Below are positions 18,172-26,841 of a stretch of 64,000 nt of DNA, in pieces (the stretch's first letter is position 1; every line of letters starts with the position of its first letter). The stretch is from Streptomyces sp. 2114.4 (GTDB taxonomy: Bacteria; Actinomycetota; Actinomycetes; Streptomycetales; Streptomycetaceae): NCBI RefSeq assembly GCF_900187385.1, contig NZ_FYEY01000001.1, positions 5,642,001 to 5,706,000 of the forward strand, written 5' to 3'. Below the pieces are notes generated by a model. The model ran no database searches. It was not told the origin of the DNA and saw only the letters and a list, made by a program, of their open reading frames with translations. The translations under genes and the position numbers were made by a program.

Positions 18172-20118
18172 TCAGCCGGACGCGTCCCGGCCGTGCCAGG
18201 AGTGCCACAGAGCGGCATAGGCGCCGTTCGCCGCCACCAGCTCGTCGTGCGTACCGAGTTCGGTCAGCCGGCCGGCCTCCATGACGGCCACCCGGTCCGC
18301 GTCATGGGCGGTGTGCAGGCGGTGCGCGATCGCGATGACCGTACGCCCCTTCAGGACGGCGGCCAGGGCGCGTTCGGTGTGCCGCGCCGTACGGGGGTCG
18401 AGCAGTGCGGTCGCCTCGTCCAGGATCAGGGTGTGCGGATCCGCCAGCACCACCCGGGCCAGCGCCAGTTGTTGGGACCGGGCGCCGTCGAGGCGGTGGC
18501 CGCCGGAGCCCAGTTCGGTGTCCAGCCCGGCCGGCAGCTCCTCGGCCCAGTCGGCCCCCACGGCGGCCAGCGCGGCGCGCAGAGCGGTGTCGTCGGCACC
18601 GGGCGCGGCGATCCGCAGGTTGTCCCGGACGGTGCCGAGGAAGACATGGTGCTCCTGGGTCACGAGGACGACCTGACGGCGCAGCACCTCCGGTTCCAGT
18701 GCGGCGACCGGCACCCCTCCGACCGTCACCGAGCCGCTGCGCGGCGCGTCGATACCGGCCAGCAGTCGCCCCAGCGTGGACTTGCCGGCCCCCGAAGGGC
18801 CCACCACGGCGAGGCGTTCGCCGGGGCGGACGGTCAGGTCCACACCGTGCAGGACGTCGCGGGGCGCGGCGGTACGCGGGCCGTCGTCGTCCCCGCCGGC
18901 GTAGGCGTAGTGGACGGCGGTGACATCGATGCGGTCGTCGACGGGTGCGACGGGTGCGGCGGGTGCGGCGGGGGAAGGCCGGGGGGAAGGTTTCCCGGAG
19001 GGGTGGGGCAGGAGGGCGGCGGTGACGGGCGCGGTGCTCCGCGAGGCCCCGCCCAGGCCCTCGACGCGGGCGAATGCGGCGCCGCTGCTCTGCAGTTGTT
19101 CGACCCGGAACAGGATCGTCTCCAGCGGCTCGGACAGCTGGCGCAGATACAGCGCAGCGGAGACGACCACGCCCAGGCTGATGCCACCGCGCCCCTGTAG
19201 CACCCCGCCGGCCAGCAGGACGCCGGCCACCGGGAGGACGTACGAGGCATCCACGGCGGGCAGCAGCACGCTGCGCAGGAACAGCGTACGGGTACGGGTG
19301 CGCCGGCAGCGCTCGATGGCCCGCTCGCCCGCTGTGGTCCGGCGCTCCTCCAGCCCCAGGGCCTCGACGGTCCGGGCGCCCGCCGCGGTGGCCGCCAGCA
19401 GTTCGGCGAGCGCCGAGGTCGCCGCCCCCTCGGCCAGGTAGGCGGTGCGCGCCCGGCGCAGGTACCAGCGGACCGCGACCAGTCCGCACAGCATCCCCAG
19501 CCCGCACCCGCCGAGCAGAGGATCGAGCGCCATCACCGCACCGAGCAGGAACAGCGCCTGCACCGTGGCGATCAACACCTCCGGCGCGGCGTCCCGCACC
19601 GCCTCGGCGACCGCGGCCGCATCCGAGGTGCCACGGGTCGTCAGGTCGCCGGTGCCCGCCCGCTCCACCGTCGCGGCGGGCAGCGCCAGCGCCCGGCCGA
19701 CGTACTCCTCCCGGACGCGCGCCACGGTCCGTTCACCGAAGCGGTACCCGACGAACCGGGCGTACCGCGCCAGCAGCAGCTGTGCCATGGCGCACACCAG
19801 GATGACCAGTGCCAGCCGGTCGACCGTGCGCACCCCGCCGCCCTCGCGCACCGTGTCCACGATCCGGCCGAGCAGCCAGGGGCCGGCCAGGCCGGCGCCC
19901 GCGGCCAGGCCGTTGAGGGCGAGTATCAGGGCGAAGGCCCGGCCGTCCCGCCGGATCAGCCGGAGCGCCGCCTGCCGGGTCGTGGCCGGATCGGCCACCG
20001 GCAGCGCGGCACGGTCCGGGGGCGCCGCATGGTGCGGGAGTGCCGCACGGTCTTGCCGTGCCGCGAGGTCCGGGAGCGCGTCCTCGGCTCGTCCGGGCGC
20101 GGTGGGCGACTTCGTCAT
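18172..20118 (-). CDS. ABC exporter subunit with intact Walker A, degenerate signature
   Basis: A 648-residue fused membrane plus ATPase subunit of a type IV (MsbA-like) exporter. Six membrane helices lie in residues 62-345. The ATPase domain has a consensus Walker A (GPSGAGKS, 440-447), Walker B LILDEATALLD with D567 and catalytic E568, but its ABC signature reads LDGAR (543-547) instead of LSGGQ. It overlaps the upstream partner gene by four bases (ATGA) and must form a heterodimer with it. Its Walker sites pair with the partner's intact LSGGQ, giving one working ATP site. Substrate unknown. Confidence 0.9.
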   Translation of the reverse strand: MTKSPTAPGRAEDALPDLAARQDRAALPHHAAPPDRAALPVADPATTRQAALRLIRRDGRAFALILALNGLAAGAGLAGPWLLGRIVDTVREGGGVRTVDRLALVILVCAMAQLLLARYARFVGYRFGERTVARVREEYVGRALALPAATVERAGTGDLTTRGTSDAAAVAEAVRDAAPEVLIATVQALFLLGAVMALDPLLGGCGLGMLCGLVAVRWYLRRARTAYLAEGAATSALAELLAATAAGARTVEALGLEERRTTAGERAIERCRRTRTRTLFLRSVLLPAVDASYVLPVAGVLLAGGVLQGRGGISLGVVVSAALYLRQLSEPLETILFRVEQLQSSGAAFARVEGLGGASRSTAPVTAALLPHPSGKPSPRPSPAAPAAPVAPVDDRIDVTAVHYAYAGGDDDGPRTAAPRDVLHGVDLTVRPGERLAVVGPSGAGKSTLGRLLAGIDAPRSGSVTVGGVPVAALEPEVLRRQVVLVTQEHHVFLGTVRDNLRIAAPGADDTALRAALAAVGADWAEELPAGLDTELGSGGHRLDGARSQQLALARVVLADPHTLILDEATALLDPRTARHTERALAAVLKGRTVIAIAHRLHTAHDADRVAVMEAGRLTELGTHDELVAANGAYAALWHSWHGRDASG

Positions 20119-21959
20119 CGCGCGCCTTCCTCGGTCACGGGTACCTCGGCGGTGCCCGCAGGCCCTGCGCCGTCGGCTTCCTCGTCCTCGCCGCGAGAGA
20201 CCAGGCGGCGGTATCCGGACTGCCCGTCGAGGAGTTCACGGTGACTGCCGACGGCCGCGACTGTTCCGTCCACGAGGAAGTACACCCGGTCGGCCCGGTC
20301 GAGCAGCAGGGGCGAGGTGCTGGTGACCACCGTCGTACGGCCCGCACGGGCGGCGTGCAGCCGGGTCGCGATACCCGCCTCGGTGTGCGCGTCGACCGCC
20401 GAGGTCGGCTCGACGGCGAGCAGTACCTCGGGGTCGGCCAGCAGCGCCCGCACCAGGCGCAGCCGCTGCCGCTGCCCGCCGGAGAGATTGCGGCCCTGCG
20501 CCTCGACCGGTGCGTCGAGCCCGTCGGGCAGACCGCGGACGATGTCCTCGGCCAGGGCCGTACGGACGGCGCGGTCGATCGCCTCCCCGGTCCGGTCCCG
20601 GCGGCCGCAGACCACCTCGCGCAGCGTCCCGGCGAACAGATCCGCCTCGTTGTCCGCCACCAGGATCCGGTCGCGTAGCTGCCGTGCCGCGATCTCGTCG
20701 AGACGTACCGCGCCCCAGGTGGCGGCCGAATCCGCGAACCCGCCCAGGCGGTCGACCACCGCCGCCGACTCGGCAGGCCGGGCGGCTGCCAGCGCGGTCA
20801 GCTGCCCGGGCACCACCTCGACGCCCGACACCGGATCACGCAGCACGGACGCCATGCCGGGAGCGTCCTGTCCGGGAGCGTCGTCCCGTCCGGGAACGCG
20901 CTGCCCGGGAACGTCCCGTGCCGCGCCCGCCTCCCCCACCCGCCGTGCGCCGTCCGGTTCCAGCGCCAGGAACCGTACGACCCGCCGGGCGGCGACCAGC
21001 CCCCGGGTGAGGTCGTAGCCACCCTCGATGAAGAACGACACCGGTAACACCAGCGCCGCCGCATAGCCGTAGACCGCGACCAGCTCCCCTGCGGTGAGGG
21101 TGCCTTGGGCGGCCATCCGCGCCGCCGGCCAGGTCACCGCGGCCAGAGACAGGGTGGGCAGCCCGAGCCCGAGCGCCTGGACCCAGCTGGTCACCGCACC
21201 CACCCGGTAGCCCTCGTCGCGCAGCGCCCGCGAGGCGTGCCGGTAGTGGCCGGCGAACACCGCTTTTCCCCCGAGGCCGTTGAGCACCCGCAGGCCACCG
21301 ACCAGATCCGTCAGCCGCGCCGCCAGCCCGCTCTGCCGCTCGCGGTAGCGCGTCTGCGCTCCCTGTAACCGCCCCAGCAGCGGCCCGACCAGCACCGCGA
21401 GCAAGGGCACACCCAGCAGCACCACCACGGCCAGCAGCGGTGAGATGCTCAGCAGCAGGACGGCGACGACCGCATACGCCAGCACTCCGCCGACGCCGGG
21501 CCCGGTCATCGTCAGCGTCTGGCTGATCACCGCGACATCACCGATCCCGATGGTGACGACCTCCCCGGCGGTCACCTTGTGGGGCAGCGCCGCCCCCAGC
21601 CGCACCGTCTGCGCCATGACGGCGCGCACCGTACGGAACGTGGCGTCCATACGGATGCGGGTCATCGTGCGATGCCGCATCACCGCCAGCCAGGCGTTCA
21701 CCGCCCCGACCCCGAGCAGCACCGCAACCCAGCCCAGCAGCACCGGCATCCGGCCCGTGGCCAGCCCGTCGTCGATGGCCCGTGACAGCACATACGGCGG
21801 CAGCATCAGCCCCACCATCCACAGACTCCCGTACGAGGCACCTGCTGCCACCCGGCCCCGTTGGCTGACCACCAGCCACCACAGATACCGCCCGGCACTG
21901 CGCGGGCCGGGAGCTCCCCGGCCGCTCCGCGGATCCGTCACGCCGTCGGCCGCCGTCAT
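20115..21959 (-). CDS. ABC exporter subunit with lost Walker A, intact LSGGQ
   Basis: A 614-residue partner of the downstream exporter gene. Membrane helices fill residues 25-325. Where Walker A should be (about 384-403) the sequence reads TALAAARPAESAAVVDRL: the glycines and the essential Lys are gone. Walker B is LLAVEPTSAVD, with the Mg-binding Asp replaced by V516 and E517 kept. The signature LSGGQRQRL (492-500) is perfect. The subunit cannot bind ATP in its own site but completes the partner's site. A Gly/Pro/Asp-rich linker (345-370) replaces the usual tight junction. The frame is intact throughout, so this is not decay. Confidence 0.9.
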   Translation of the reverse strand: MTAADGVTDPRSGRGAPGPRSAGRYLWWLVVSQRGRVAAGASYGSLWMVGLMLPPYVLSRAIDDGLATGRMPVLLGWVAVLLGVGAVNAWLAVMRHRTMTRIRMDATFRTVRAVMAQTVRLGAALPHKVTAGEVVTIGIGDVAVISQTLTMTGPGVGGVLAYAVVAVLLLSISPLLAVVVLLGVPLLAVLVGPLLGRLQGAQTRYRERQSGLAARLTDLVGGLRVLNGLGGKAVFAGHYRHASRALRDEGYRVGAVTSWVQALGLGLPTLSLAAVTWPAARMAAQGTLTAGELVAVYGYAAALVLPVSFFIEGGYDLTRGLVAARRVVRFLALEPDGARRVGEAGAARDVPGQRVPGRDDAPGQDAPGMASVLRDPVSGVEVVPGQLTALAAARPAESAAVVDRLGGFADSAATWGAVRLDEIAARQLRDRILVADNEADLFAGTLREVVCGRRDRTGEAIDRAVRTALAEDIVRGLPDGLDAPVEAQGRNLSGGQRQRLRLVRALLADPEVLLAVEPTSAVDAHTEAGIATRLHAARAGRTTVVTSTSPLLLDRADRVYFLVDGTVAAVGSHRELLDGQSGYRRLVSRGEDEEADGAGPAGTAEVPVTEEGAR

Positions 21960-22112
21960 ACCGTCCGCCCCCTCTGCCGCCCCGTCCTCCTGTGCCGTGC
22001 GTCCCCCGGGCGCGTTGTCCCCTGGTGGCTGTCCCCTGGTGGCTGTCCCTTGCCTTGCCTTGCCTTGCCCTGCCTTCGCCGCGCTTTCTGTGGTGTCGCG
22101 GGTGGCGGTGGG
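21960..22112. repeat. Short simple repeats between exporter and DUF4328 gene
   Basis: This 150-base spacer contains two copies of CCCCTGGTGGCTGTCCC near 22018-22049 and then a run of TGCCT/TTGCC pentamers to about 22075. It looks like slippage-prone spacer DNA; the promoter of the exporter genes must also lie here. Confidence 0.45.
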
Positions 22113-22817
22113 TCAGTCCGCCGCGGTGCCGTCGGTCTCGAACCGCGGGGAGCTGCCGGTGCGTTGCTGCTGCGCCGCGGTGAGGGCGCGGACGACGAAG
22201 ATGCCGGCCACCGCGGCGCCGATGACGGCCGCGTCCGCGGCCAGGAGCAGCGGTACGTCCTGGTAGGCGCGGGCGATGACGTCGTCCGTGGAACCCGTGT
22301 ACATCAGGCCCGTACCGCTCAGCATCCCGGCGACCCACAGGCCCCACCACCAGTTCACGGCGCGCGGCAGTGGTTCTCCCGGCGCGCTCGCGCGGTGGAT
22401 GTCGACAATGATGCCGCGCGGCACCCACAGGTTCGCCACGGGCACGATCCAGCCCGCGTAGACCCACGGCCCGGCGTAGCGCGGCGGCTGTCCGGAGAGG
22501 GCGCGGGCGTTGTCCCGGACGCGCCACAACCAGGCCAGAAAGGCGATCGCGCAGAGCACCGTGGTCCCGCCCGCCAGGGCGCTGATGATGTGGAAGCCGT
22601 TCTCCAGGGCGGTCAGCGTGCGATGCCGGCCGCCGCCCTGGTCCGGGAGCCCGGAAGCAGGCATCCCGGACAGGGCGAGCCGGAGCTGCCAGACGGCAAC
22701 GGCCGCCCAGGCGGTCCCGGCGAGGACAAAGGCGGCGACGGCGCCGCGGGCAGCTCCGCGGACCGGGTGCAGGGAGTGCAGCAGGGGATGATCGTTCACT
22801 CGATCATTCTTTCCCAC
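22113..22817 (-). CDS. DUF4328 membrane protein
   Basis: A 234-residue integral membrane protein with about six hydrophobic segments. The stretch WRVRDNARAL...WIVPVANLWVPRGIIVDI is the signature of the DUF4328 family, common and uncharacterised in Streptomyces. GTG 22817 is the first start; GTG 22799 is an alternative. A 7-bp inverted repeat (22788-22807) overlaps the start codons. It lies upstream of the exporter pair in the same direction, 153 bases away, so co-transcription is possible. No function can be assigned. Confidence 0.75.
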   Translation of the reverse strand: MGKNDRVNDHPLLHSLHPVRGAARGAVAAFVLAGTAWAAVAVWQLRLALSGMPASGLPDQGGGRHRTLTALENGFHIISALAGGTTVLCAIAFLAWLWRVRDNARALSGQPPRYAGPWVYAGWIVPVANLWVPRGIIVDIHRASAPGEPLPRAVNWWWGLWVAGMLSGTGLMYTGSTDDVIARAYQDVPLLLAADAAVIGAAVAGIFVVRALTAAQQQRTGSSPRFETDGTAAD

Positions 22818-23494
22818 GGGGGGCGCGTACGCCAGACGGGATCACCGCAGCCGGGCCACGTGGTGTCTCGGCTCGCTGTCGGTGGGCCACGGCCGTGCTC
22901 GCCGCCCTCGGCGCCGGGCCGGCGCCCCCCTCGTCCGGCGCCCTGTGTACACCGCTGCCGTCCCGGGCCGGGCATCCTTCCGGGCCTGATCACGTGTCGA
23001 GGACCCTACGGACCTGTAGGGAGCGCGACTTCATGAGCACTGGCTCCTGCGGAAACACCGGATTCCGCGCCTGGTGAGCAGCGCGTGTGCTCGGTGATCA
23101 CGAGCAGCATGGCCCGCCAGGCTCTGAGCGGTAGTCACTTCGGGTAGCGGACTCCGCTTCTTGGGCAGCAAGCAGGTGTTTTTCACTTTCTCCTCTGCAA
23201 GCTGGAGGGGAGGGGGTGAGCTTCAATGGTCTCGACGATCGCCGGGTCGCTTACGTTTCCTGTCCCGCCGGAAAAGCGAAGAGCGGAGGATAGGTGACAG
23301 GCCATCTGTATCAGTGGCACTCAACCGGCAAGCAGACCAATACTCGCCAACTCCATTCCTTGGGCAGTTCGCTGAGTCGGGCGCACCCGGAATGGGCGCC
23401 CGGCCACCTTCGGCAGCAGGAGGCCCCATTGCGCATGCCACGCCGGGCTGGGTACAGTCACCATCGTGCTCAACTTGAGCGATTGAGGGAGGTT
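22818..23494. other. Region upstream of the small-peptide gene, GC falling
   Basis: About 675 bases without a secure gene. A CCCTAC/GTAGGG inverted repeat (23004-23021) precedes a 14-codon reading frame MSTGSCGNTGFRAW (23033-23077). Another 23-codon frame (23226-23297) has a purine-rich ribosome site and ends in GTGA, overlapping a GTG at 23294 whose frame runs into the peptide gene at 23495. These may be decayed or regulatory frames. From about 23160 on, base composition is visibly less GC-rich than the flanks. Confidence 0.45.
23429..23458 (+). promoter_or_regulatory. Candidate promoter of the small-peptide gene
   Basis: TTGCGC (23429-23434) and TACAGT (23453-23458) are separated by 18 bases, close to the vegetative Streptomyces pattern. 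Transcription would begin near 23465, giving a leader of about 30-40 bases before the peptide start. Confidence 0.5.
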
Positions 23495-23623
23495 ATGCCC
23501 GAGATGAATAGTTCCGAGGAGCAGGAGACGGACCTCGCCTACATCGATGAGGCCGACCTGGCAGCAGTGCACGGCGGTGGTGTCGGTAACCACCAGACCC
23601 ACGGGCACGCTACTACGGACTGA
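23495..23623 (+). CDS. Putative RiPP-like precursor peptide (42 residues)
   Basis: A 42-residue peptide. An acidic first part (MNSSEEQETDLAYIDEADLAAVH) resembles leaders of ribosomally made, modified peptides. It is followed by GGG at residues 27-29, a likely processing site, then the 13-residue tail VGNHQTHGHATTD, with three His, three Thr and no Cys. A GGGAGG element (23487-23492) is only two bases from ATG 23495 and eleven from ATG 23504, so the peptide may start at residue 4. It is followed by a perfect hairpin and then the oxygenase-like gene. Codon use is less GC-biased than in the flanks. No family is recognised; the precursor role is inferred from size, architecture and neighbour. Confidence 0.6.
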   Translation: MPEMNSSEEQETDLAYIDEADLAAVHGGGVGNHQTHGHATTD

Positions 23624-23628
23624 AGGCT

Positions 23629-23658
23629 GTGGCGCGCGGGTAATCCCTCGCGCGCCAC
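23629..23658 (+). terminator. Hairpin between peptide and oxygenase-like genes
   Basis: A perfect 10-bp stem GTGGCGCGCG (23629-23638) with CGCGCGCCAC (23649-23658) five bases after the peptide stop. It could act as a terminator or attenuator allowing more peptide message than enzyme message, as in several RiPP operons, or it may stabilise the peptide mRNA 3' end. Confidence 0.65.
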
Positions 23659-23760
23659 TCCCTTCTGTTCGATCCCCGTCCTTTGGTGTCGCGCTGCTTG
23701 AGGCTTGTATTCGGACGTTTCCAAGAGTTTGAGAATACGCCTACACAAGAAGACGAGTTT

Positions 23761-24666
23761 ATGACAGCTTCACGCCCCGAAGGCAAGGCAAGCGAGTTTC
23801 ACCTCGACGATGCGCGGTGGGGCGAGACGCCCGGCATGGAGACGCCGATCGACAGCTTTGGGCGAAATGACCTGAAGCGGTACGGCTTCGAGTGGGAACG
23901 TGACGCTGTTCGTGTCCGCGTGCAAAGCGATTTGATGCCGCTGGGCGAGCGTCTGTGTGTATCGAATGGAGTGCGGCCGGCCGATGACCCGCGTTACCGG
24001 TCTCATGCTTCTGTGCCGATGTGGCCCTGGCGCACACTCGACGCTGCCGAATTGGAGACGCTGTGTGCGCCGCCCGGACAATGGGATATGCGTCGAATGG
24101 TTGGCGTCTGCCGTTTCCCCCCTTCGGTGCATCGCGAACTCGTGCGCGTGGCACTCGCTTACGCGAATGCCTTCAACGCACACGATGAACAGGGTGTTGA
24201 CGTAGCCAATCGGGATGCAGCCGACCTTCTCGGAGAATATCTTCTGACGCGGGAAGGTTTCGGCCTCATTGGTTTGGCGGCTCGCGACCCAGGGCTTGTG
24301 ACAGTTACTCCGAGAATAGAAACGGGTCTCCTCACGGGACTGCACGTTGACGGCTGGGACACTTTCAGGCCGGTTGGGCTGGCTACCAACCGTGTAGGGG
24401 TGAATCTAGGGAAAGGGTCGCGGTCGCTTCTCTACGTGCCGTTCGCCGCCGATGCGTTGGGGCTGGCAGACCACAAAACGTGGGATCGGCGTATTCCCGG
24501 CTTCTTCACCGCACACCCGCAGTGCCCTGTCCTGCGGGTCCGTATTGACCCGGGAGAGGCGTACATCGCCCCCACTGAACTGGCTCTCCATGATGGAAAT
24601 ACTGAGGGAAACCAGGCGATCGACGTCTGCCTGCACGCGCGAGGACAGTTCGGAATCCCTGAGTAA
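23761..24666 (+). CDS. Fe(II)/2-oxoglutarate oxygenase-like enzyme next to the peptide
   Basis: A 301-residue soluble protein of no family I recognise firmly. The C-terminal half has the pattern of a double-stranded beta-helix iron oxygenase: H195-x-D197 in TGLHVDGWD, a strand NRVGVNLGKGSRSLLYVPF, distal H277 in TELALHDG, and R294 in CLHARGQF as possible 2-oxoglutarate anchor. The N-terminal half (1-170) is a mixed domain with PMWPWRTLDAAELETL. ATG 23761 has only a weak purine stretch upstream; TTG 23683 or GTG 23686 would add about 25 residues. A hand count of 24181-24240 gives 32 G+C in 60, far below the flanks, suggesting transfer. Its likely substrate is the preceding peptide. Confidence 0.6.
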   Translation: MTASRPEGKASEFHLDDARWGETPGMETPIDSFGRNDLKRYGFEWERDAVRVRVQSDLMPLGERLCVSNGVRPADDPRYRSHASVPMWPWRTLDAAELETLCAPPGQWDMRRMVGVCRFPPSVHRELVRVALAYANAFNAHDEQGVDVANRDAADLLGEYLLTREGFGLIGLAARDPGLVTVTPRIETGLLTGLHVDGWDTFRPVGLATNRVGVNLGKGSRSLLYVPFAADALGLADHKTWDRRIPGFFTAHPQCPVLRVRIDPGEAYIAPTELALHDGNTEGNQAIDVCLHARGQFGIPE

Positions 24667-24867
24667 TTTCCAGCTTTGGGTTGAGACATGGTGAAGGGCG
24701 AGGATGGAGCGAAGAGCGGATGCTCCTCCGTTGGAAAGATCATAAACGGCAGATAGATGGAGACTGCTGACCGTAGCGACTGTTCATGATCCCGGGGTAA
24801 TGCCCAAACAGTGCTCATGATCGCGCGGAAGTGCTCACGCAACCGCGGAACCTACAGGACCGACGGG
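24667..24867. other. Lower-GC spacer ending the island
   Basis: About 200 bases with no gene. It includes a weak GGAGC/GCTCC inverted repeat (about 24707-24733) that may end the island transcript, and the related words TGTTCATGATC and TGCTCATGATC at about 24779 and 24810. GC content returns to normal at about 24850, next to the convergent exporter gene. Confidence 0.4.
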
Positions 24868-26841
24868 CTACCCCACGCTCTCCCGCCACGCCCGGTGCAG
24901 CTCGGCGAACCGGCCCCGGCCGGCGATGAGTTCCTTCGGTGGGCCGTCCTCGACGATCCGGCCGTCGGCCATGACCAGGACCCGGTCGGCGATCTCGACG
25001 GTCGAGAGGCGGTGGGCGATCACCAGGGCCGTACGGCCTTGCAACACGGTGGCCATGGCGCGCTGCACCGCGCGTTCACCGGGGATGTCCAGCGAGCTGG
25101 TGGCCTCGTCGAGGATGAGGACGGCGGGGTCGGCGAGCAGGGCGCGGGCGAAGCCGACCAGTTGGCGCTGGCCGGCGGATATCCGGCCGCCGCGCTTGCG
25201 GACGTCGGTGTCGTAGCCGTCCGGCAGCGCGGTGATGAAGTCATGGGCGCCGATGGCCTTCGCGGCGAGTTCGATCTCCGCGCGGGTGGCGTCCGGGCGG
25301 CCGAGGGCGATGTTGTCGGCGACCGTGCCGGAGAACAGGAAGGCCTCCTGGGTGACCATGACGACACCGCGGCGCAGGGTGGTGGTCGACAGCGCGCGCA
25401 GATCGACGCCGTCGAGCAGCACCTCGCCCTCGGTGGGGTCGTAGAAGCGGGCCAGCAGCTTGGCGAGGGTGGACTTGCCGGCGCCGGTGGCACCCACCAC
25501 GGCGACGGTCGTGCCCGCCGTCAGCGTCAGATCGAAGCGGGGCAGCACCTCGCCGCCCGAGCGGTAGGCGAACCGGACGCCGTGGAAGGCGACCTCGCGG
25601 CCCGGCCGGCCCGCCGCCACGGCCGGCAGCGCGGCAGGTGCCGCGGGCTCCGGCACGCCGGGGCGCAGGGCCAGCAGACCGGCGATCTTCTGGAGGGAAG
25701 CGGCCGCGGATTCATAGGAGTTGAGGAACATCCCGAGCCGGTCGATGGGGTCGTACAGCCGCCGGAGGTAGAGCACACCGGCTGCCAGCACACCGAGCGC
25801 CAGCCCTCCCGTGGCCACACGGTAGGCGCCCCACAGGACGAGTGCGGCGACCGTGGTGTTGGCCACCAGCCGGGAGGAGACGACGTAGCGCGCCATCTCC
25901 AGGGAGGTGGCGCCGTTGATCCGGGCGTGCTGGTGGTTCAGCCGGGCGAAGGCGGCGTCGTTCGGCCGCTCGCGGCGGAACGCCTGCACCGGGCGGATGC
26001 CGCTCAGGGTCTCGGTGAACTTCACGATGACACTCGCCATCGCCGTGGACTTCGCGCTGTAGACCCGGTGCGAGCGGTGCCGGAAGGAGCGTACGAGGAG
26101 GGCGAGCGGACCGGCGGAGACGAGGGCGGCCGCGCCGAATCCCCAGTCCAGCCAGATCAGGGTGGCGGTGATGTAGATCGTCGAGAGCGCGACTGTGATC
26201 AGCTCCTGCAGCCCCTCCTCGAGGAGTTCACGCAGCGACTCCACGTCCGTCGTGGCGCGGGAGATCAGCCGGCCGGACGTATAGCGCTCGTGGAAGTCCA
26301 GGCTCAGCGCCTGCGCATGCCGGAAGATGCGGCCGCGGAGGTCGAGCAGCACATCCTGGCTGACCCGGGCGGAGAGCTGGATGAAGCCGAACTGCAGCCC
26401 GCCGGACGCCACCGCGCACAGCACCGCCGCCACCGCCACGGCGATCAGCGGCCCGTGATCGCCCGCCCGCAGCGCCGGCACCGCGCTGTCGAGCGCGTAG
26501 GCGACCAGCAGCGGGCCGGCCTGCACGGCGGCCTGCTGGAGCAGCAGCGAGGCGGCCACCCACCGGACCCGGCGCCGGTGCGGGGCCAGCAGGGAAGCCA
26601 GGAGGGTGCGCGAGGCCCCCTTGGGGGTGGGGAGCAGATCGTCTGCGAAGGCATCGGTGGCGGGGGAGCCCGGGGCCTCCGGGGAGCCCGGGGCCTGCGG
26701 GGTGCCCTCGGGCTCCGGCGAGCTCTCGGGCTCCGAGGTGGCCTCGGCCTCCGGGGAGCGCGGTGTGGCGGGCGGCTGTTGTTGCGGGGCGCGGTGCCCC
26801 TCGGGGCCGTCGGGCGGGAGGCCGGTTGCGGTGGTGGTCAT
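24868..26841 (-). CDS. ABC exporter subunit (heterodimer partner 2)
   Basis: A 657-residue fused membrane plus ATPase protein. Residues 1-80 are a Pro/Glu/Ser-rich cytoplasmic extension. Six membrane helices follow, then an ATPase domain with Walker [10 protein letters not shown], signature ISAGQRQL (Ala for the first Gly) and a consensus Walker [12 protein letters not shown] with catalytic Glu. It overlaps the upstream gene by four bases. The order is like that of mycobacterial and other actinobacterial heterodimeric exporters. Substrate is unknown; the end of the gene faces the peptide island, but direction and normal GC suggest an older, separate unit. Confidence 0.9.
   Translation of the reverse strand: MTTTATGLPPDGPEGHRAPQQQPPATPRSPEAEATSEPESSPEPEGTPQAPGSPEAPGSPATDAFADDLLPTPKGASRTLLASLLAPHRRRVRWVAASLLLQQAAVQAGPLLVAYALDSAVPALRAGDHGPLIAVAVAAVLCAVASGGLQFGFIQLSARVSQDVLLDLRGRIFRHAQALSLDFHERYTSGRLISRATTDVESLRELLEEGLQELITVALSTIYITATLIWLDWGFGAAALVSAGPLALLVRSFRHRSHRVYSAKSTAMASVIVKFTETLSGIRPVQAFRRERPNDAAFARLNHQHARINGATSLEMARYVVSSRLVANTTVAALVLWGAYRVATGGLALGVLAAGVLYLRRLYDPIDRLGMFLNSYESAAASLQKIAGLLALRPGVPEPAAPAALPAVAAGRPGREVAFHGVRFAYRSGGEVLPRFDLTLTAGTTVAVVGATGAGKSTLAKLLARFYDPTEGEVLLDGVDLRALSTTTLRRGVVMVTQEAFLFSGTVADNIALGRPDATRAEIELAAKAIGAHDFITALPDGYDTDVRKRGGRISAGQRQLVGFARALLADPAVLILDEATSSLDIPGERAVQRAMATVLQGRTALVIAHRLSTVEIADRVLVMADGRIVEDGPPKELIAGRGRFAELHRAWRESVG

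Noticed and set aside
20115-21959. Pseudogene reading of the Walker-A-less exporter subunit
   Set aside because: The frame is intact, LSGGQ is perfect, and the gene overlaps its partner by ATGA. Loss of ATP binding fits a specialised heterodimer better than decay.
23033-23077. 14-residue peptide as a second RiPP precursor
   Set aside because: Too short for leader plus core, and the inverted repeat upstream is compatible with chance; mentioned only as spacer content.
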